A stretch of 27,530 bases of DNA, taken from positions 1 to 27,530 of the forward strand of contig PIVQ01000026.1 of assembly GCA_003354055.1 (NCBI GenBank), given 5' to 3'. Under the pieces are notes generated by a model. That model ran no database searches, was not told the origin of the DNA, and saw nothing but the letters and a program-made list of their open reading frames with translations. Each line of letters opens with the position of its first letter. Position 1 is the first letter of the stretch. The position numbers were made by a program, and so were the translations under genes. The stretch is from Desulfobacteraceae bacterium (GTDB lineage Bacteria; Desulfobacterota; Desulfobacteria; Desulfobacterales; Desulfobacteraceae). This document shows positions 1 through 7,910 of the stretch, one piece after another.

Positions 1-81
1 GCTAACGGTAAAAACCGTCATGTTGAACTTATCCTGAAACTCTTCCTTAAACTGTTTAAAACTAAAATCTTCGTTGATCAT
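1..81 (-). CDS. Partial gene downstream of portal (N-terminal 27 codons)
   Basis: Only the first 27 codons are inside the window. The start ATG (rc of 79-81) shares a base with the portal stop codon in a TAATG overlap, and a GGGAGAG sequence sits just upstream, so translation is coupled to the portal gene. The visible N-terminus is rich in Phe, Lys and Glu and begins MINEDFSFKQF. In P22-like phages the scaffold and coat genes follow the portal, but the visible part is too short to identify the protein. The frame and start are seen directly; no function is assigned. Confidence 0.6.
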   Translation of the reverse strand, partial: MINEDFSFKQFKEEFQDKFNMTVFTVS

Positions 82-2165
82 TACATCTCTCCCTGTGTCG
101 CTGTTTCCATCATCTTTCCGCCGATATCCATTCCCTTTTCCGTTGAATCCAACATGAAAGAGGTTTTATCCATTTCGTGCTTATCTCCCTTGAGTTCAGC
201 ATCATGGGCAGTAGTCCGTGTCTCAACCTGGGTTTTTTCAGTTTTGGCCATGGTCTCCTTGATTTTGGCTTCAAGCTCTGCATTTTCCAGGCGTTTCTTA
301 TTGAGTTCCAGCATTACATCCTCTTCCTGGATCTGGGCCTGTTTCGCCAGGGCCTCTTTTTCCGCCTCAAGTTCCTCAATCAATTTTTGTTTCCGAGTTT
401 CGGCGTCCATCTCTTCTTCCAAGGGATCGTATCCAAGAAGAGGTTTGATTTTTTCAAGAAATTGTTCCTTATTGGGCATATCCATCATCTCAAAGGCGAC
501 ATTCATTAGATGGGGGATGATCTCTGGCGGGGATTTCTTGACCCACTCAATGATGAGGTTCATGTTCTTTTCCCGGACGGTATCGGATTGGGGGGTATCG
601 GTTACAATCATGTCAAAACGGCCCTGGGTGATATTATTTTTGATCCCGCCGTCTTCAAGCCTCTTGTTGATTTCAAGGAATTTGTCCGCGCCGGTCAATC
701 GGTCGGTCACTCTCAAGACTTTTGCATGGGTCCATTCCTTTTGAATGCCTGCAGTGATCCTTTCGCCAAGCATTTTCTTGGATCTTCGCAAGTTATCAAA
801 TAGGGGAGCCGTCATAATCCCGGATTGCTGCTGTTTTTTATCCAGGGCAACCCGGCTTGTGACATTTGTTTGATAACCGGTTGCCTCACCATTGGCCCCG
901 GATATTTCCTGGATCTCTTTTTCAGACTGGCCCAAAATGCCAATCTGTGAGGGGGCAAGTTCCGCATTCTCTTTAATATCGATCTTGCCTATTGTGCCAT
1001 TCTTTACGATCACAAAGCCGTCAAGGGAATTGGCTTCTTTATGGATGTCATCTAATTGTTTCGGAGTTTCTGCAACGCCCTCTTCTGCGATTACCCGCCT
1101 TGTATTCATCATAGCCAATGCCATGGCCCGGCGTTTATTCACTTCTTTATCCTGGCCCCGGATCTGCCTTGGCACCCCATAAGGGAACCCATTTCGGTCA
1201 ACGTAGCCGACAAAAGGAACAAAGGGATATTCATCATGTCCCAGGTCCGAAGGTGTTTCGTCTTTTAGGATGACAGTTGAACAAAAGACGGCCGTAAACA
1301 TTTTGGGTACGGTTGCATGAATGAGTTCTGTAGCCTGGTCCGCCATCGCCACCTGTTCCATTGGGTCCAGGCTTTCATCAATCTCTTTAACGGATCCATC
1401 ATCGAAACAGGCGAAAAGAACATTAGTAGGCTTCGGATACCATATCTCAACCGGTCTCACCCTTCTCCGCTTGGCATCAATCCACGGTGTTCCGCCTGCG
1501 ATCTGTCTCAACTCTTCCACTTCTTCGGCTTCATCGTTGTGCAGGGAATAGTTTTCATTGGATTTTTCGGTCAACGTGGACCATAATCCGTCCAGTTCCT
1601 TTTTTTTGTCCGGATAGGCAGCCTGGAGCGCGTCAAGGTCAACCCATTTCTGCCAAAATTTATACCGGCAAACATCAGGGCCAGCCCAAACGGACGCGAA
1701 CGGATCCGAAAAGCACTCTTTCCAATCCCGATATAAAACAGAAACCTTTTCTTTCCTGGGATCCCTATTTTTCCCGACAAAAAGATTCCCTATCCCCGGA
1801 ACGATCTGATTTTTAAACGCCTCTGATACCAGATAATCACCTAAGTTCTGATCCATCACGTATTTGACCGATTCTGACATCGTTTGAGATATTTCAGAGT
1901 CTTTGGATGTCCTGGCCTTGGCCGTGATCTCATGCCGGTTGATTGCCTGGTTCCCCAGGATTAGATTTACTGCCGGGAATGTCCGGTTGATGATGATAAG
2001 CTCAATGCCCTTTTTCTTGTATGCTGCAATCTCTTCGGGTGTAGCCTGTTCACCGTCGTACATTCCTTCATCTTGCCATGATTCACCCCTCCATAGTTTA
2101 GAGACAAGGTGTGCCTCTTCAACCTGGGCGGCCCATTTCCGTAATCGTGCTGGTATTGTTGTCAT
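81..2165 (-). CDS. P22-like phage portal protein
   Basis: This 694-residue protein should form the dodecameric ring at one capsid vertex through which DNA is packaged and ejected. Its length suits the P22 portal family (about 700 residues). The N-terminal third carries the typical order: a short helical lead-in, an INRTFPAVNLILGNQ-type segment near residues 60-75, then a region around residues 120-155 (GIGNLFVG, SVLYRDWKECFSDP). Residues from about 590 to 660 form a strongly charged Glu/Lys/Gln coiled coil, as in the portal barrel/tail region. The start ATG overlaps the terminase large-subunit stop (ATGA). The order TerS-TerL-portal is the usual head operon. Family assignment is from recognition of the sequence pattern, not a search. 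Confidence 0.85.
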   Translation of the reverse strand: MTTIPARLRKWAAQVEEAHLVSKLWRGESWQDEGMYDGEQATPEEIAAYKKKGIELIIINRTFPAVNLILGNQAINRHEITAKARTSKDSEISQTMSESVKYVMDQNLGDYLVSEAFKNQIVPGIGNLFVGKNRDPRKEKVSVLYRDWKECFSDPFASVWAGPDVCRYKFWQKWVDLDALQAAYPDKKKELDGLWSTLTEKSNENYSLHNDEAEEVEELRQIAGGTPWIDAKRRRVRPVEIWYPKPTNVLFACFDDGSVKEIDESLDPMEQVAMADQATELIHATVPKMFTAVFCSTVILKDETPSDLGHDEYPFVPFVGYVDRNGFPYGVPRQIRGQDKEVNKRRAMALAMMNTRRVIAEEGVAETPKQLDDIHKEANSLDGFVIVKNGTIGKIDIKENAELAPSQIGILGQSEKEIQEISGANGEATGYQTNVTSRVALDKKQQQSGIMTAPLFDNLRRSKKMLGERITAGIQKEWTHAKVLRVTDRLTGADKFLEINKRLEDGGIKNNITQGRFDMIVTDTPQSDTVREKNMNLIIEWVKKSPPEIIPHLMNVAFEMMDMPNKEQFLEKIKPLLGYDPLEEEMDAETRKQKLIEELEAEKEALAKQAQIQEEDVMLELNKKRLENAELEAKIKETMAKTEKTQVETRTTAHDAELKGDKHEMDKTSFMLDSTEKGMDIGGKMMETATQGEM

Positions 2166-3586
2166 CGTCTTGGCCTGTATCCTACATTGTTTGATATAAT
2201 TTCCGGCGTGATCATGCTCATCATCACCGCATCCGCCAGGTTGGGGCTTTCAATCTTCAATAGTCGTTTCATTTCGATCTTGGTCATTATCTGAATCAGG
2301 CCATTGCCTGTTGGTTTCCGTGGGATACGGCAAAGCTCTGAACGGAGTTGTTGCAGGTCTTTGATTTTGGAAGAGAAGGAAATCATTGTATCCGGGTCAA
2401 TGTACTGGCCCTTTGTGACCGCCAAATACGTCCGGTAAACTCGGTCCCGGAGTTGCCAGTAATACTGAGCCCGGCGATTCTTGAAAGTTTCCTTGTTGGT
2501 ATGCTCTTTGGTTTCCTCTGTAACCAACTTCCCCGGGTCCTCGTAAATCTCATCCGGATTTTCAACTCCCCAAGAGCCCTTGAACATTTGGTGTTCGCAA
2601 TGTTTCCCGGCAAAGGAGTCTTTGATCTGCCGTTTAAGAGAAACGCCCAGGCCGTCTGCATCCCACACGAAATGGTCAGCCTGGTGTTCAATGGCAAGAT
2701 CCGTCGCCCAATCGCAGCCTTCATTGACATCGCCAAAGGCTTGACTTGTAACTTCCGTAAAGACCGAACCATGCCGCAAGGCAAAACCCTTGTCATCTGG
2801 TCCCAGGTCGGAAGGATCATGAGAAGCAATCTTCGCCCCCCGGGGTTTGAATCCTAATTTTTCATGGGCATCAATGCAGGCGTCGAACCATTCGGTCTTG
2901 ATAATGGAGTTTTCAATGGAATCGTTATATTTCCCTTCCCAAACGTGATCGTATAGAGCCCGGTCAAGGGTTTCATAGTCGTGTTTTCGCTCCTGTTCCA
3001 GAACGGCAGGAAACCAAGGATTGTCCGTATAGTTGCAGACAATTATCAGGTGCATGTCATCTTCATAATATCCGTCACGATCCAGATATTTTTGAAAGGG
3101 AACGATAAACCTTTGGCTGAATGGGTCTTTGCTGCTCATCACGTTGGCCGTGAACCAGATTTCAGAACCTTCCAGCCTTACCGTGGGTGTTAGGATCTTA
3201 ATTGACTCTTTGGTGAGGAATTGGGCCTCTTCAACCCAGAAGTATTTAAAGCCCTGCATCGACTTAACGCCACCAATGCCCCTGGATAGACCCCGGAAGC
3301 GGAATCGTCCGCCGTCCTTGTGATCGATATAGGACTTGCCAATGGAAAAGCCCGATATATTTAGCCGTTCAATCTCTTCCGCAATGAGAGCGTGCACAGA
3401 ATCTTCAATAGAGTTTTGATATTCCCTGAAACAACCGATCTTGGCTTTTTCGGTCTGTGCCTTCATCGACATGAAATCACCAGCGGTCGTACTTTTTCCA
3501 GATCCACGACCACCAATGATGATCTTGAAACGCTTAGGAATCTCAAGCAAAGGCATTAATATGTCAGGGACCTCCATTGACGGCAT
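2162..3586 (-). CDS. Phage terminase large subunit (packaging ATPase/nuclease)
   Basis: The packaging motor cuts concatemeric DNA and pumps it into the prohead through the portal. Walker A (GGRGSGKS) is at residues 25-32. A hydrophobic Walker B-type strand ending in VEEAQ, with the catalytic Glu pair, is at about 118-122. A C-terminal RNase H-like nuclease domain is suggested by acidic motifs ASHDPSDLG (about 265), FVWDADGLG (about 315) and the late NLADAVMMSM. The 474-residue length fits the family. The start codon overlaps the terminase small-subunit stop (TAATG) and the end overlaps the portal start (ATGA), so the three genes are translationally coupled. Confidence 0.9.
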   Translation of the reverse strand: MPSMEVPDILMPLLEIPKRFKIIIGGRGSGKSTTAGDFMSMKAQTEKAKIGCFREYQNSIEDSVHALIAEEIERLNISGFSIGKSYIDHKDGGRFRFRGLSRGIGGVKSMQGFKYFWVEEAQFLTKESIKILTPTVRLEGSEIWFTANVMSSKDPFSQRFIVPFQKYLDRDGYYEDDMHLIIVCNYTDNPWFPAVLEQERKHDYETLDRALYDHVWEGKYNDSIENSIIKTEWFDACIDAHEKLGFKPRGAKIASHDPSDLGPDDKGFALRHGSVFTEVTSQAFGDVNEGCDWATDLAIEHQADHFVWDADGLGVSLKRQIKDSFAGKHCEHQMFKGSWGVENPDEIYEDPGKLVTEETKEHTNKETFKNRRAQYYWQLRDRVYRTYLAVTKGQYIDPDTMISFSSKIKDLQQLRSELCRIPRKPTGNGLIQIMTKIEMKRLLKIESPNLADAVMMSMITPEIISNNVGYRPRR

Positions 3587-4233
3587 TATTCAGCAGGTCC
3601 CTTTGCTCTGATCCCTTTAATGGTCCAGACCATATCTTCCCCGCTTCCGTCATCCGGCTCAGTATCATCCTTGATATTGAAGGCCTGACGTTCCAGGGCA
3701 ATCCGTTGGGCTCTCACGGCAGCCAGGTCTTTCAAGGTCTTGGCCTTCTCGGAAACAGTAAGGTTGACATCAATGGAACTGATATCCCCTTGAAAGGAAG
3801 CAAATTGCCCCCGGGTCGGTGTGCCGCCCAACTCAATCAAGAAACTCTCTTCCAACTCCAAAAGGGCCTTGATCTCTTTCCGATGCCGGAGAATGACCTC
3901 CGAACCGATTTCGGCAGCCTCTTCGATAATCTCTTTGTCTGTCAGATTTTTTTTATTACGCAAGTCATCATCTTTGCGTAAACTCTTGCGTAAGACTTTT
4001 TCTTTAATTTGCTTCTGGACTTTCCCGGCAATATTCTTTTTCCAGCCTTTGGTCTTTGCCCGGTTCCGAATAGATCCCTCTGTGATCTCCTGTTTCCAGA
4101 CCTGGGAGTGTTTGTGGTCCTCTGCATATTGGGAACAGATCTGATAATTTGAGAGAGTTCCCAATTTAAACAGGGGTTCAACTGAATCCCAATCAATCAA
4201 TTTACGTTTTTTTTTCTTTTCCGGTGTGGCCAT
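3586..4233 (-). CDS. Phage terminase small subunit
   Basis: A 215-residue, very basic protein immediately upstream of the large subunit, where the DNA-recognition subunit normally lies. Residues about 14-60 look like a helix-turn-helix segment (DWDSVEPLFKLGTLSNYQIC, then EGSIRNRAKTKGW). A Lys/Arg-rich middle follows, then a helical part that could mediate oligomerisation. It starts with ATG at 4233 and a Lys-rich N-terminus. The upstream region holds two TTTTCCC-type operator half-sites in inverted arrangement, so the late operon probably shares the control seen in the early operon. The assignment rests on position plus the HTH-like N-terminus. Confidence 0.75.
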   Translation of the reverse strand: MATPEKKKKRKLIDWDSVEPLFKLGTLSNYQICSQYAEDHKHSQVWKQEITEGSIRNRAKTKGWKKNIAGKVQKQIKEKVLRKSLRKDDDLRNKKNLTDKEIIEEAAEIGSEVILRHRKEIKALLELEESFLIELGGTPTRGQFASFQGDISSIDVNLTVSEKAKTLKDLAAVRAQRIALERQAFNIKDDTEPDDGSGEDMVWTIKGIRAKGPAE

Positions 4234-4242
4234 TATCCTGAA

Positions 4243-4272
4243 TTTTCCCTAATAGGTTCCAGTATGGGAAAA
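4243..4272. promoter_or_regulatory. Operator element upstream of terminase operon
   Basis: Two inverted half-sites, TTTTCCCTAATAGG (4243-4256) and CCAGTATGGGAAAA (4259-4272), lie 10-40 bp before the terminase small-subunit start. They match the degenerate form of the TTTCCCA...TGGGAAA element found upstream of several early genes. I did not find a convincing -10/-35 pair here. Confidence 0.5.
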
Positions 4273-4372
4273 TAAATCAAAAAGAGAGAGTTATCAAACA
4301 CTGTTTATTTGATTAAGTTGTTGCTTTAATATTTAATAATAGAGGCGGGAAAAAAGAAGGAATAGAGGATAC

Positions 4373-4411
4373 AAAAAGCCCCTGCCGGATTAACATCTGA
4401 CAGGGGCTTTT
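4373..4411. terminator. Bidirectional intrinsic terminator before the terminase operon
   Basis: An A-run followed by GCCCCTG (4378-4384), a 16-nt loop region with some internal pairing (GGAT/ATCT), then CAGGGGC and a T-run (4401-4411). A and T runs on both sides let it act in both directions. It separates leftward transcription of the cargo genes from the terminase operon. The rest of 4234-4664 is AT-rich without a credible gene; it also holds a TATTCTATT motif at 4425-4433 shared with other intergenic spots. Confidence 0.75.
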
Positions 4412-4664
4412 ATGGTGATGATATTATTCTATTATGTTGAGTCTGGTGGATTGCCATAACTGTGTGATTAAAATATATCACGAATATCATTTTTATGAGT
4501 TTCAGATAGGATAACCTTGAGTGCAATCAGGTATGCTTTTTATATATTATCAACTTGAATTTGGAAGCATGATCTATGTTGTTGTTTCCGGTCTATATAA
4601 TTGAATCTGAACATTTGCGAAGCGTCCGTTCAGTTCTACTTTAGGCGTTGGGTTATGCTCATCA

Positions 4665-5375
4665 TTATCGATATCTCATAGCACAGCCCTTAAAACTTCC
4701 TTCTTTAGCACGGCTCGACAAATCTAATCGCCAAGTCATCTTGTTTCTGTAATGCCCTTGATCTGCAAAATCCGTTACCCTGCATTGTTTATCTGCGGGC
4801 TTATCCACTACCGATACTTCAAGTATTTCAGCAACTTCCTTAATAATTATCGTACAAAGTTCTCCGATGTAAGGCATCCCGGCCAAATGATCGCAATCGT
4901 CATAAGATGATCCACAAATCGAACATGTACGATACTTCGTAATAAACCCTGAACTAAAAAACATTTGCGGCGGAAATATGACCTTTTCAATCACTTCGTA
5001 CATCGGCATTCTACATAGGGCTATTTGATCGACCTCATGCACACGGCTGGCAGCGGCAGCAAGGCCCTGAGCATCAATGAATGAGTCCCATGCCTTCTCG
5101 GGCTCCTCCCGTTTCAACAGGAGCCACATCACCAATTCCGAACGAATTGCCCGTGTTAATAATTCCAAAGCAAGAACTATATTGGCACCATATTCATTGG
5201 TATCATCCTGAAATCCTGCTTTAACGCAACGTAGTTGTTTCAAATATTTATCCAAAAACTCTACCTTTTCAGCCTGTAGTTCGGACGCTCTTGCCATGAA
5301 AGAGAGTGTTTCTGCTTCATGGATTACAGAGGTATACTCAGCAAGAAGCTTATGATATTGTTCATCAATCTCCAT
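4665..5375 (-). CDS. Hypothetical protein with CxxC...CDH zinc-like motif (second gene of a two-gene cassette)
   Basis: A 236-residue protein I cannot name. The N-terminal two thirds are predicted helical and Glu/Ala/Leu-rich. Near residues 150-170 there is a compact metal-binding-type motif, CSICGSSYDDCDHLAG, followed by a Tyr-Ile-Gly, which resembles zinc-binding motifs in uncharacterised phage and genomic-island proteins. The start ATG (5373-5375) overlaps the end of the upstream gene by 11 bp, so the two are probably co-translated and may act together. Six bases after the stop, on the coding strand, lies GCATAAC, a 6/7 match to the integron attC R'' box, but no partner arm is visible. Function unknown. 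Confidence 0.7.
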   Translation of the reverse strand: MEIDEQYHKLLAEYTSVIHEAETLSFMARASELQAEKVEFLDKYLKQLRCVKAGFQDDTNEYGANIVLALELLTRAIRSELVMWLLLKREEPEKAWDSFIDAQGLAAAASRVHEVDQIALCRMPMYEVIEKVIFPPQMFFSSGFITKYRTCSICGSSYDDCDHLAGMPYIGELCTIIIKEVAEILEVSVVDKPADKQCRVTDFADQGHYRNKMTWRLDLSSRAKEGSFKGCAMRYR

Positions 5376-5862
5376 CGTTCAGTTCCTTGACTATTTTTGA
5401 TACCTCAGATAGTCCATCAATGCTTCCAGTATAGGAAATTTTTTTAAAGGATCGCACAGGGTCATTTTCAATTAAAAGATCTAAAGTAACTTGTTTATCT
5501 TTGCTTTTTGTTCCATGAAGAAAATTTGACAGGTAGTTTCCTATTATATTGAGGGCTAATGTAACTGCATCAGGATGATTAGATAAAAGCATGCTACTCA
5601 TAAAGAAGGTTGGTAAAATCCAACTACCGTCTTTTTCATGAATTGTCCTTAACTGCATAGTAGGATTAAGTTCAGTTTCATTAATTCCATTCGTCCTGAA
5701 TAATTTCCTAAAAGTTGGTACCAATTCATCATATAGAAACTCATCTGCTGAATTGACAGATGCAAAATTCCTTGGCAAAAATGCAATTTCCTCTGGCAAA
5801 CCTATCCCCAGCTCTTTAAAACGTGTGGACGACAACTGAACTTCAGTGATTTCAATGCTCAT
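5365..5862 (-). CDS. Hypothetical protein (first gene of a two-gene cassette)
   Basis: A 165-residue protein of unknown function. I chose ATG 5860-5862 (MSIEITEV) over the longer frame to 5919 because an AGAGGAC Shine-Dalgarno sequence precedes it and the extra residues look like untranslated leader. The protein is mostly mixed alpha/beta with one moderately hydrophobic helix (about 115-130, TLALNIIGNYLSNFL). It overlaps the following gene by 11 bp. The pair sits in the AT-rich cargo island near a PutAbiC gene, which makes a two-component defence or addiction function conceivable but unproven. Confidence 0.7.
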   Translation of the reverse strand: MSIEITEVQLSSTRFKELGIGLPEEIAFLPRNFASVNSADEFLYDELVPTFRKLFRTNGINETELNPTMQLRTIHEKDGSWILPTFFMSSMLLSNHPDAVTLALNIIGNYLSNFLHGTKSKDKQVTLDLLIENDPVRSFKKISYTGSIDGLSEVSKIVKELNDGD

Positions 5863-6184
5863 GATAGTCCTCTCTTTTCTTCTGATTAGCAGCAATCCAT
5901 AGAGGCGTAGGCACATCAAACGAATCTGAATATCAAGTAAATTTTATTAACCTCGGACTTGATCTGTTTACAATAAGAATTAGATATCAAGACAAATTAT
6001 TATTGTAAAGACGTATTCAACTATATTTAAGAAAGCGTAACCAAATGAATAACTCTTTCATTCCTTTGTATTGGAGATAAATCTTAATATGAAAACTCAA
6101 CATATTATATTAAACTCATTATTTTTGGAATCTTCGGAACACTCAAGAGTTTATTCTATTATCATTATTTTTTAACACGTTTAA
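5863..6184. other. AT-rich intergenic region with shared motif
   Basis: No credible gene in either strand. It contains the 16-mer TATTCTATTATCATTA at 6152-6167, identical to the one at 7146-7161. On the minus strand this lies about 290 bp upstream of the gene starting at 5862, so it could be part of a leader or promoter region. Confidence 0.4.
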
Positions 6185-6275
6185 ACTAAACCTACCGGCC
6201 AGGGTCTTTGAAACTGTACCACCTTTTGGGTAAACCGGGCAGGTTATCCCGGTCAGGTTTGGCACCTGGCTAAGC
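6185..6275 (-). repeat. Weak attC-like inverted-repeat site
   Basis: A 91-bp GC-richer patch in AT-rich surroundings, with nested inverted repeats: GCCAGG (6198-6203) with CCTGGC (6265-6270), and ACCGGG (6234-6239) with CCCGGT (6248-6253). Read on the minus strand it begins GCTTAGC (6/7 to the attC box RYYYAAC), overlapping the stop codon of the upstream gene, and ends GTTTAGT (6/7 to GTTRRRY). Length and position match those of the better attC-like site at 7349-7437. It could instead be a transposon remnant. Confidence 0.3.
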
Positions 6276-6863
6276 TTTTTTTATATTGGTCAAGAATATC
6301 AATACTACAAATGGCACAAGATTCATTCCGAATGAGTATGGAAAATCTGTTTGTCCAATATAAAAATAAAAGCTACTTCCCCAAGAATAATTTAGCAAAT
6401 ATGTTTTTAAAGAAGTTGTATAAGCCTTAAAGCTGATTCCAAAAAATAATTCATACAAAAAGTATGGTGTCACAATATAGGGAAGTTGGAGTATTTGATT
6501 TATTATCGAGAGCGTTACACCAAACCTATTTTCCTTCCAAAGTGAATATCCTGAGATAATTGATAGCAAGCTCAATAAGGCATATATAATGGATAATATT
6601 GGGACAAATTTTTCAGGAGTTTTCAGACTTATATCTTGAAATATAAATATGATTAGAAGTCCAAAAACACCACCTAAAATCTGAATCAGTGCAACAGCCT
6701 TGATTCCCTTGTTCGAGATGTCTAATTTTTTTTCTTCAGGATCATTTGATGACTGTATGGGATGAATCAACTCGTTTCTATCGTATGAATCAAAATACCC
6801 ACAATAGCACTTAGATATGTCATCAATATTTTCAGTTCCACATTCTGGACATTGCCAACTCAT
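6270..6863 (-). CDS. Zinc-ribbon multi-pass membrane protein
   Basis: A 197-residue protein. The first 22 residues form a zinc ribbon of the CPECG...CYCG type (Cys at about 5, 8, 19 and 21). After a polar linker there are about four hydrophobic segments (roughly residues 55-75, 86-108, 114-143 and 178-193), so it is an integral membrane protein with a cytoplasmic zinc knob. An AAGGA sequence precedes the ATG at 6863. Such 'zinc-ribbon + membrane' proteins are common among uncharacterised genomic-island genes. The stop codon is embedded in an attC-like inverted repeat. No specific function can be inferred. Confidence 0.7.
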   Translation of the reverse strand: MSWQCPECGTENIDDISKCYCGYFDSYDRNELIHPIQSSNDPEEKKLDISNKGIKAVALIQILGGVFGLLIIFIFQDISLKTPEKFVPILSIIYALLSLLSIISGYSLWKENRFGVTLSIINQILQLPYIVTPYFLYELFFGISFKAYTTSLKTYLLNYSWGSSFYFYIGQTDFPYSFGMNLVPFVVLIFLTNIKKA

Positions 6864-7348
6864 GAAGAATCCTTTTCAGTATTATTAAGCCTAACTATGT
6901 ATTTTCAGGTCAATTTTCAATGATAAGTTGAAATGAGAGTATAAATCGAGCATTTTTTCCTTGTGGAAATTCAAACTTATTGAAAAACTAAACAATCGGT
7001 TCTATCGAAATAAACATTTTTTTTAATCTGGGTTAATAATCATTTCCTGTCGGGAAAGGCAACAGTAAACAAAATATATTATTTTGATTACACCTGTAAC
7101 GCGGCACGTAATCTCAGAAAATTAAAACTTTGAAAATCAACATCATATTCTATTATCATTACAGTTGGGCAACTGGTTTTAAACAGGTCTCTATACCACA
7201 TGTTGTGGTCGATAAATTATGGAGAAGGCGATTGATTATAGACAGATTGTTGGACCTTCTTTTCCTTCAAATCTCTCCATGGGTTTGAAAAGAACAGACA
7301 AAGTCCTAAAATGATAATAAAAAATCGAAATTTCTTGGTCATTTTTGC
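6864..7348. other. Long AT-rich leader region without gene
   Basis: No supportable gene. It contains one copy of an 89-bp element (7074-7162) also found at 9160-9248, and a small dyad ACCACA-TGT-TGTGGT around 7195-7210. On the minus strand the region is the leader of the membrane-protein gene starting at 6863. Confidence 0.45.
7074..7162 (-). repeat. 89-bp intergenic element, copy 1
   Basis: It starts with the 18-mer ATATATTATTTTGATTAC (7074-7091). Exactly 54 bp later comes TATTCTATT with flanking similarity (TTTGAAA.TCAAC before it, TTAC after). Copy 2 at 9160-9248 has the same blocks at the same spacing. The middle is diverged. Possibly a shared promoter or leader of cargo cassettes on the minus strand. 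Confidence 0.5.
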
Positions 7349-7437
7349 ACTTAACGGTGGAGTTCAGGGGCCGCCGACTGCAAGGAGGGGACTTGGGTGT
7401 GGAGCCCCAAGCGGTCTGCTGCAACGACGGGCTATGT
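7349..7437 (-). repeat. attC-like integron recombination site
   Basis: The + strand begins ACTTAAC (7349-7355); its minus-strand reading GTTAAGT is a perfect GTTRRRY attC core. The other end is GCTATGT, a 5/7 match. The arms pair imperfectly: GGAGTTCAGGGGCCGC on one side and GCGGTCTGCTGCAACG on the other (TTCAG versus TTGCAG), giving the single extrahelical-base asymmetry typical of attC. An internal stem CTTGGG/CCCAAG (7392-7397, 7406-7411) closes the middle. On the minus strand the site begins 11 bp after the stop of the 7449-7814 gene, exactly where a cassette's attC should be. No integron integrase or attI is visible. Confidence 0.6.
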
Positions 7438-7448
7438 GGAGCATAGAT

Positions 7449-7814
7449 TTATCTCTTAATACCAATTGAATTTAAGCGCTCTTCTCTCTCTTGACTACGT
7501 TGCTTTTTGTTTTTAAGCCAAGCATACATTCTACCTACATCATGAGGACGTTTTTTGTACAACAGATTTCTGCCATGGAGGTAAACCATTGCTAATATAT
7601 CAGCATCGTCTTCTCGTGCACCTTCTGATATAAGTAATTGCTTGAGTTTTTCATCACTTAATAAAACATTATGAGAATGAGTATATCGAATAAATCTGTA
7701 TAAAGCGTCCCAAGCATTGGTATTTATACGTCCTCCATGCGAAAAATTTGTATGAAGCATAAAATTATAAAAAACTTTTTTAACACCAGGAGATAACTTA
7801 ATATTAGATTTCAT
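7449..7814 (-). CDS. Small hypothetical protein of a putative integron-type cassette
   Basis: A 121-residue basic protein of unknown function. I chose ATG 7812-7814 (MKSNIKLSPG) with GAGG upstream rather than the longer frame to 7850. The sequence is mostly helical and has a compact His/Tyr/Arg-rich middle (HTNFSHGGRIN, RFIRYTHSHNV) and a Lys/Arg/Gln-rich C-terminus (WLKNKKQRSQEREER). No catalytic motif is obvious. The immediately downstream attC-like site makes this look like a mobile gene cassette oriented with the surrounding prophage operon. Confidence 0.65.
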   Translation of the reverse strand: MKSNIKLSPGVKKVFYNFMLHTNFSHGGRINTNAWDALYRFIRYTHSHNVLLSDEKLKQLLISEGAREDDADILAMVYLHGRNLLYKKRPHDVGRMYAWLKNKKQRSQEREERLNSIGIKR

Positions 7815-7865
7815 TTTTAAGCCTCGATTAATTTTTTGTATACCAAACAAACATAATATTTAAAT

Positions 7866-7910
7866 CACTGGCTTGTCCACGTGCAGTGGTTTGTTCACCG
7901 GTCCGGTGAA
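7866..7910. repeat. Two adjacent hairpins at the end of the 7895-8821 gene
   Basis: TTCACCGG-T-CCGGTGAA (7894-7910) is a perfect 8-bp dyad overlapping the stop codon. Next to it CACTG...CAGTG (7866-7870, 7884-7888) encloses CACGTG. No T-run follows on the minus strand, so a classical terminator is doubtful; it could be a processing or binding site. Confidence 0.4.

Noticed and set aside
154..744. 196-codon + strand ORF
   Set aside because: Antisense to the portal gene's charged C-terminal part; Ser/Phe-rich shadow with no family features.
4640..4660. Third attC site after the 4665-5375 gene
   Set aside because: GCATAAC just after the stop fits one attC box, but I could not find the complementary second arm or a GTTRRRY box at a sensible distance.
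6190..6275. Insertion sequence end
   Set aside because: The GC-rich patch has inverted repeats, but no transposase, target duplication or clear IS terminus is visible, so it is reported only as weak attC-like.
7236..7424. 62-codon minus-strand ORF
   Set aside because: Covers the attC-like site and has no ribosome site or motif.
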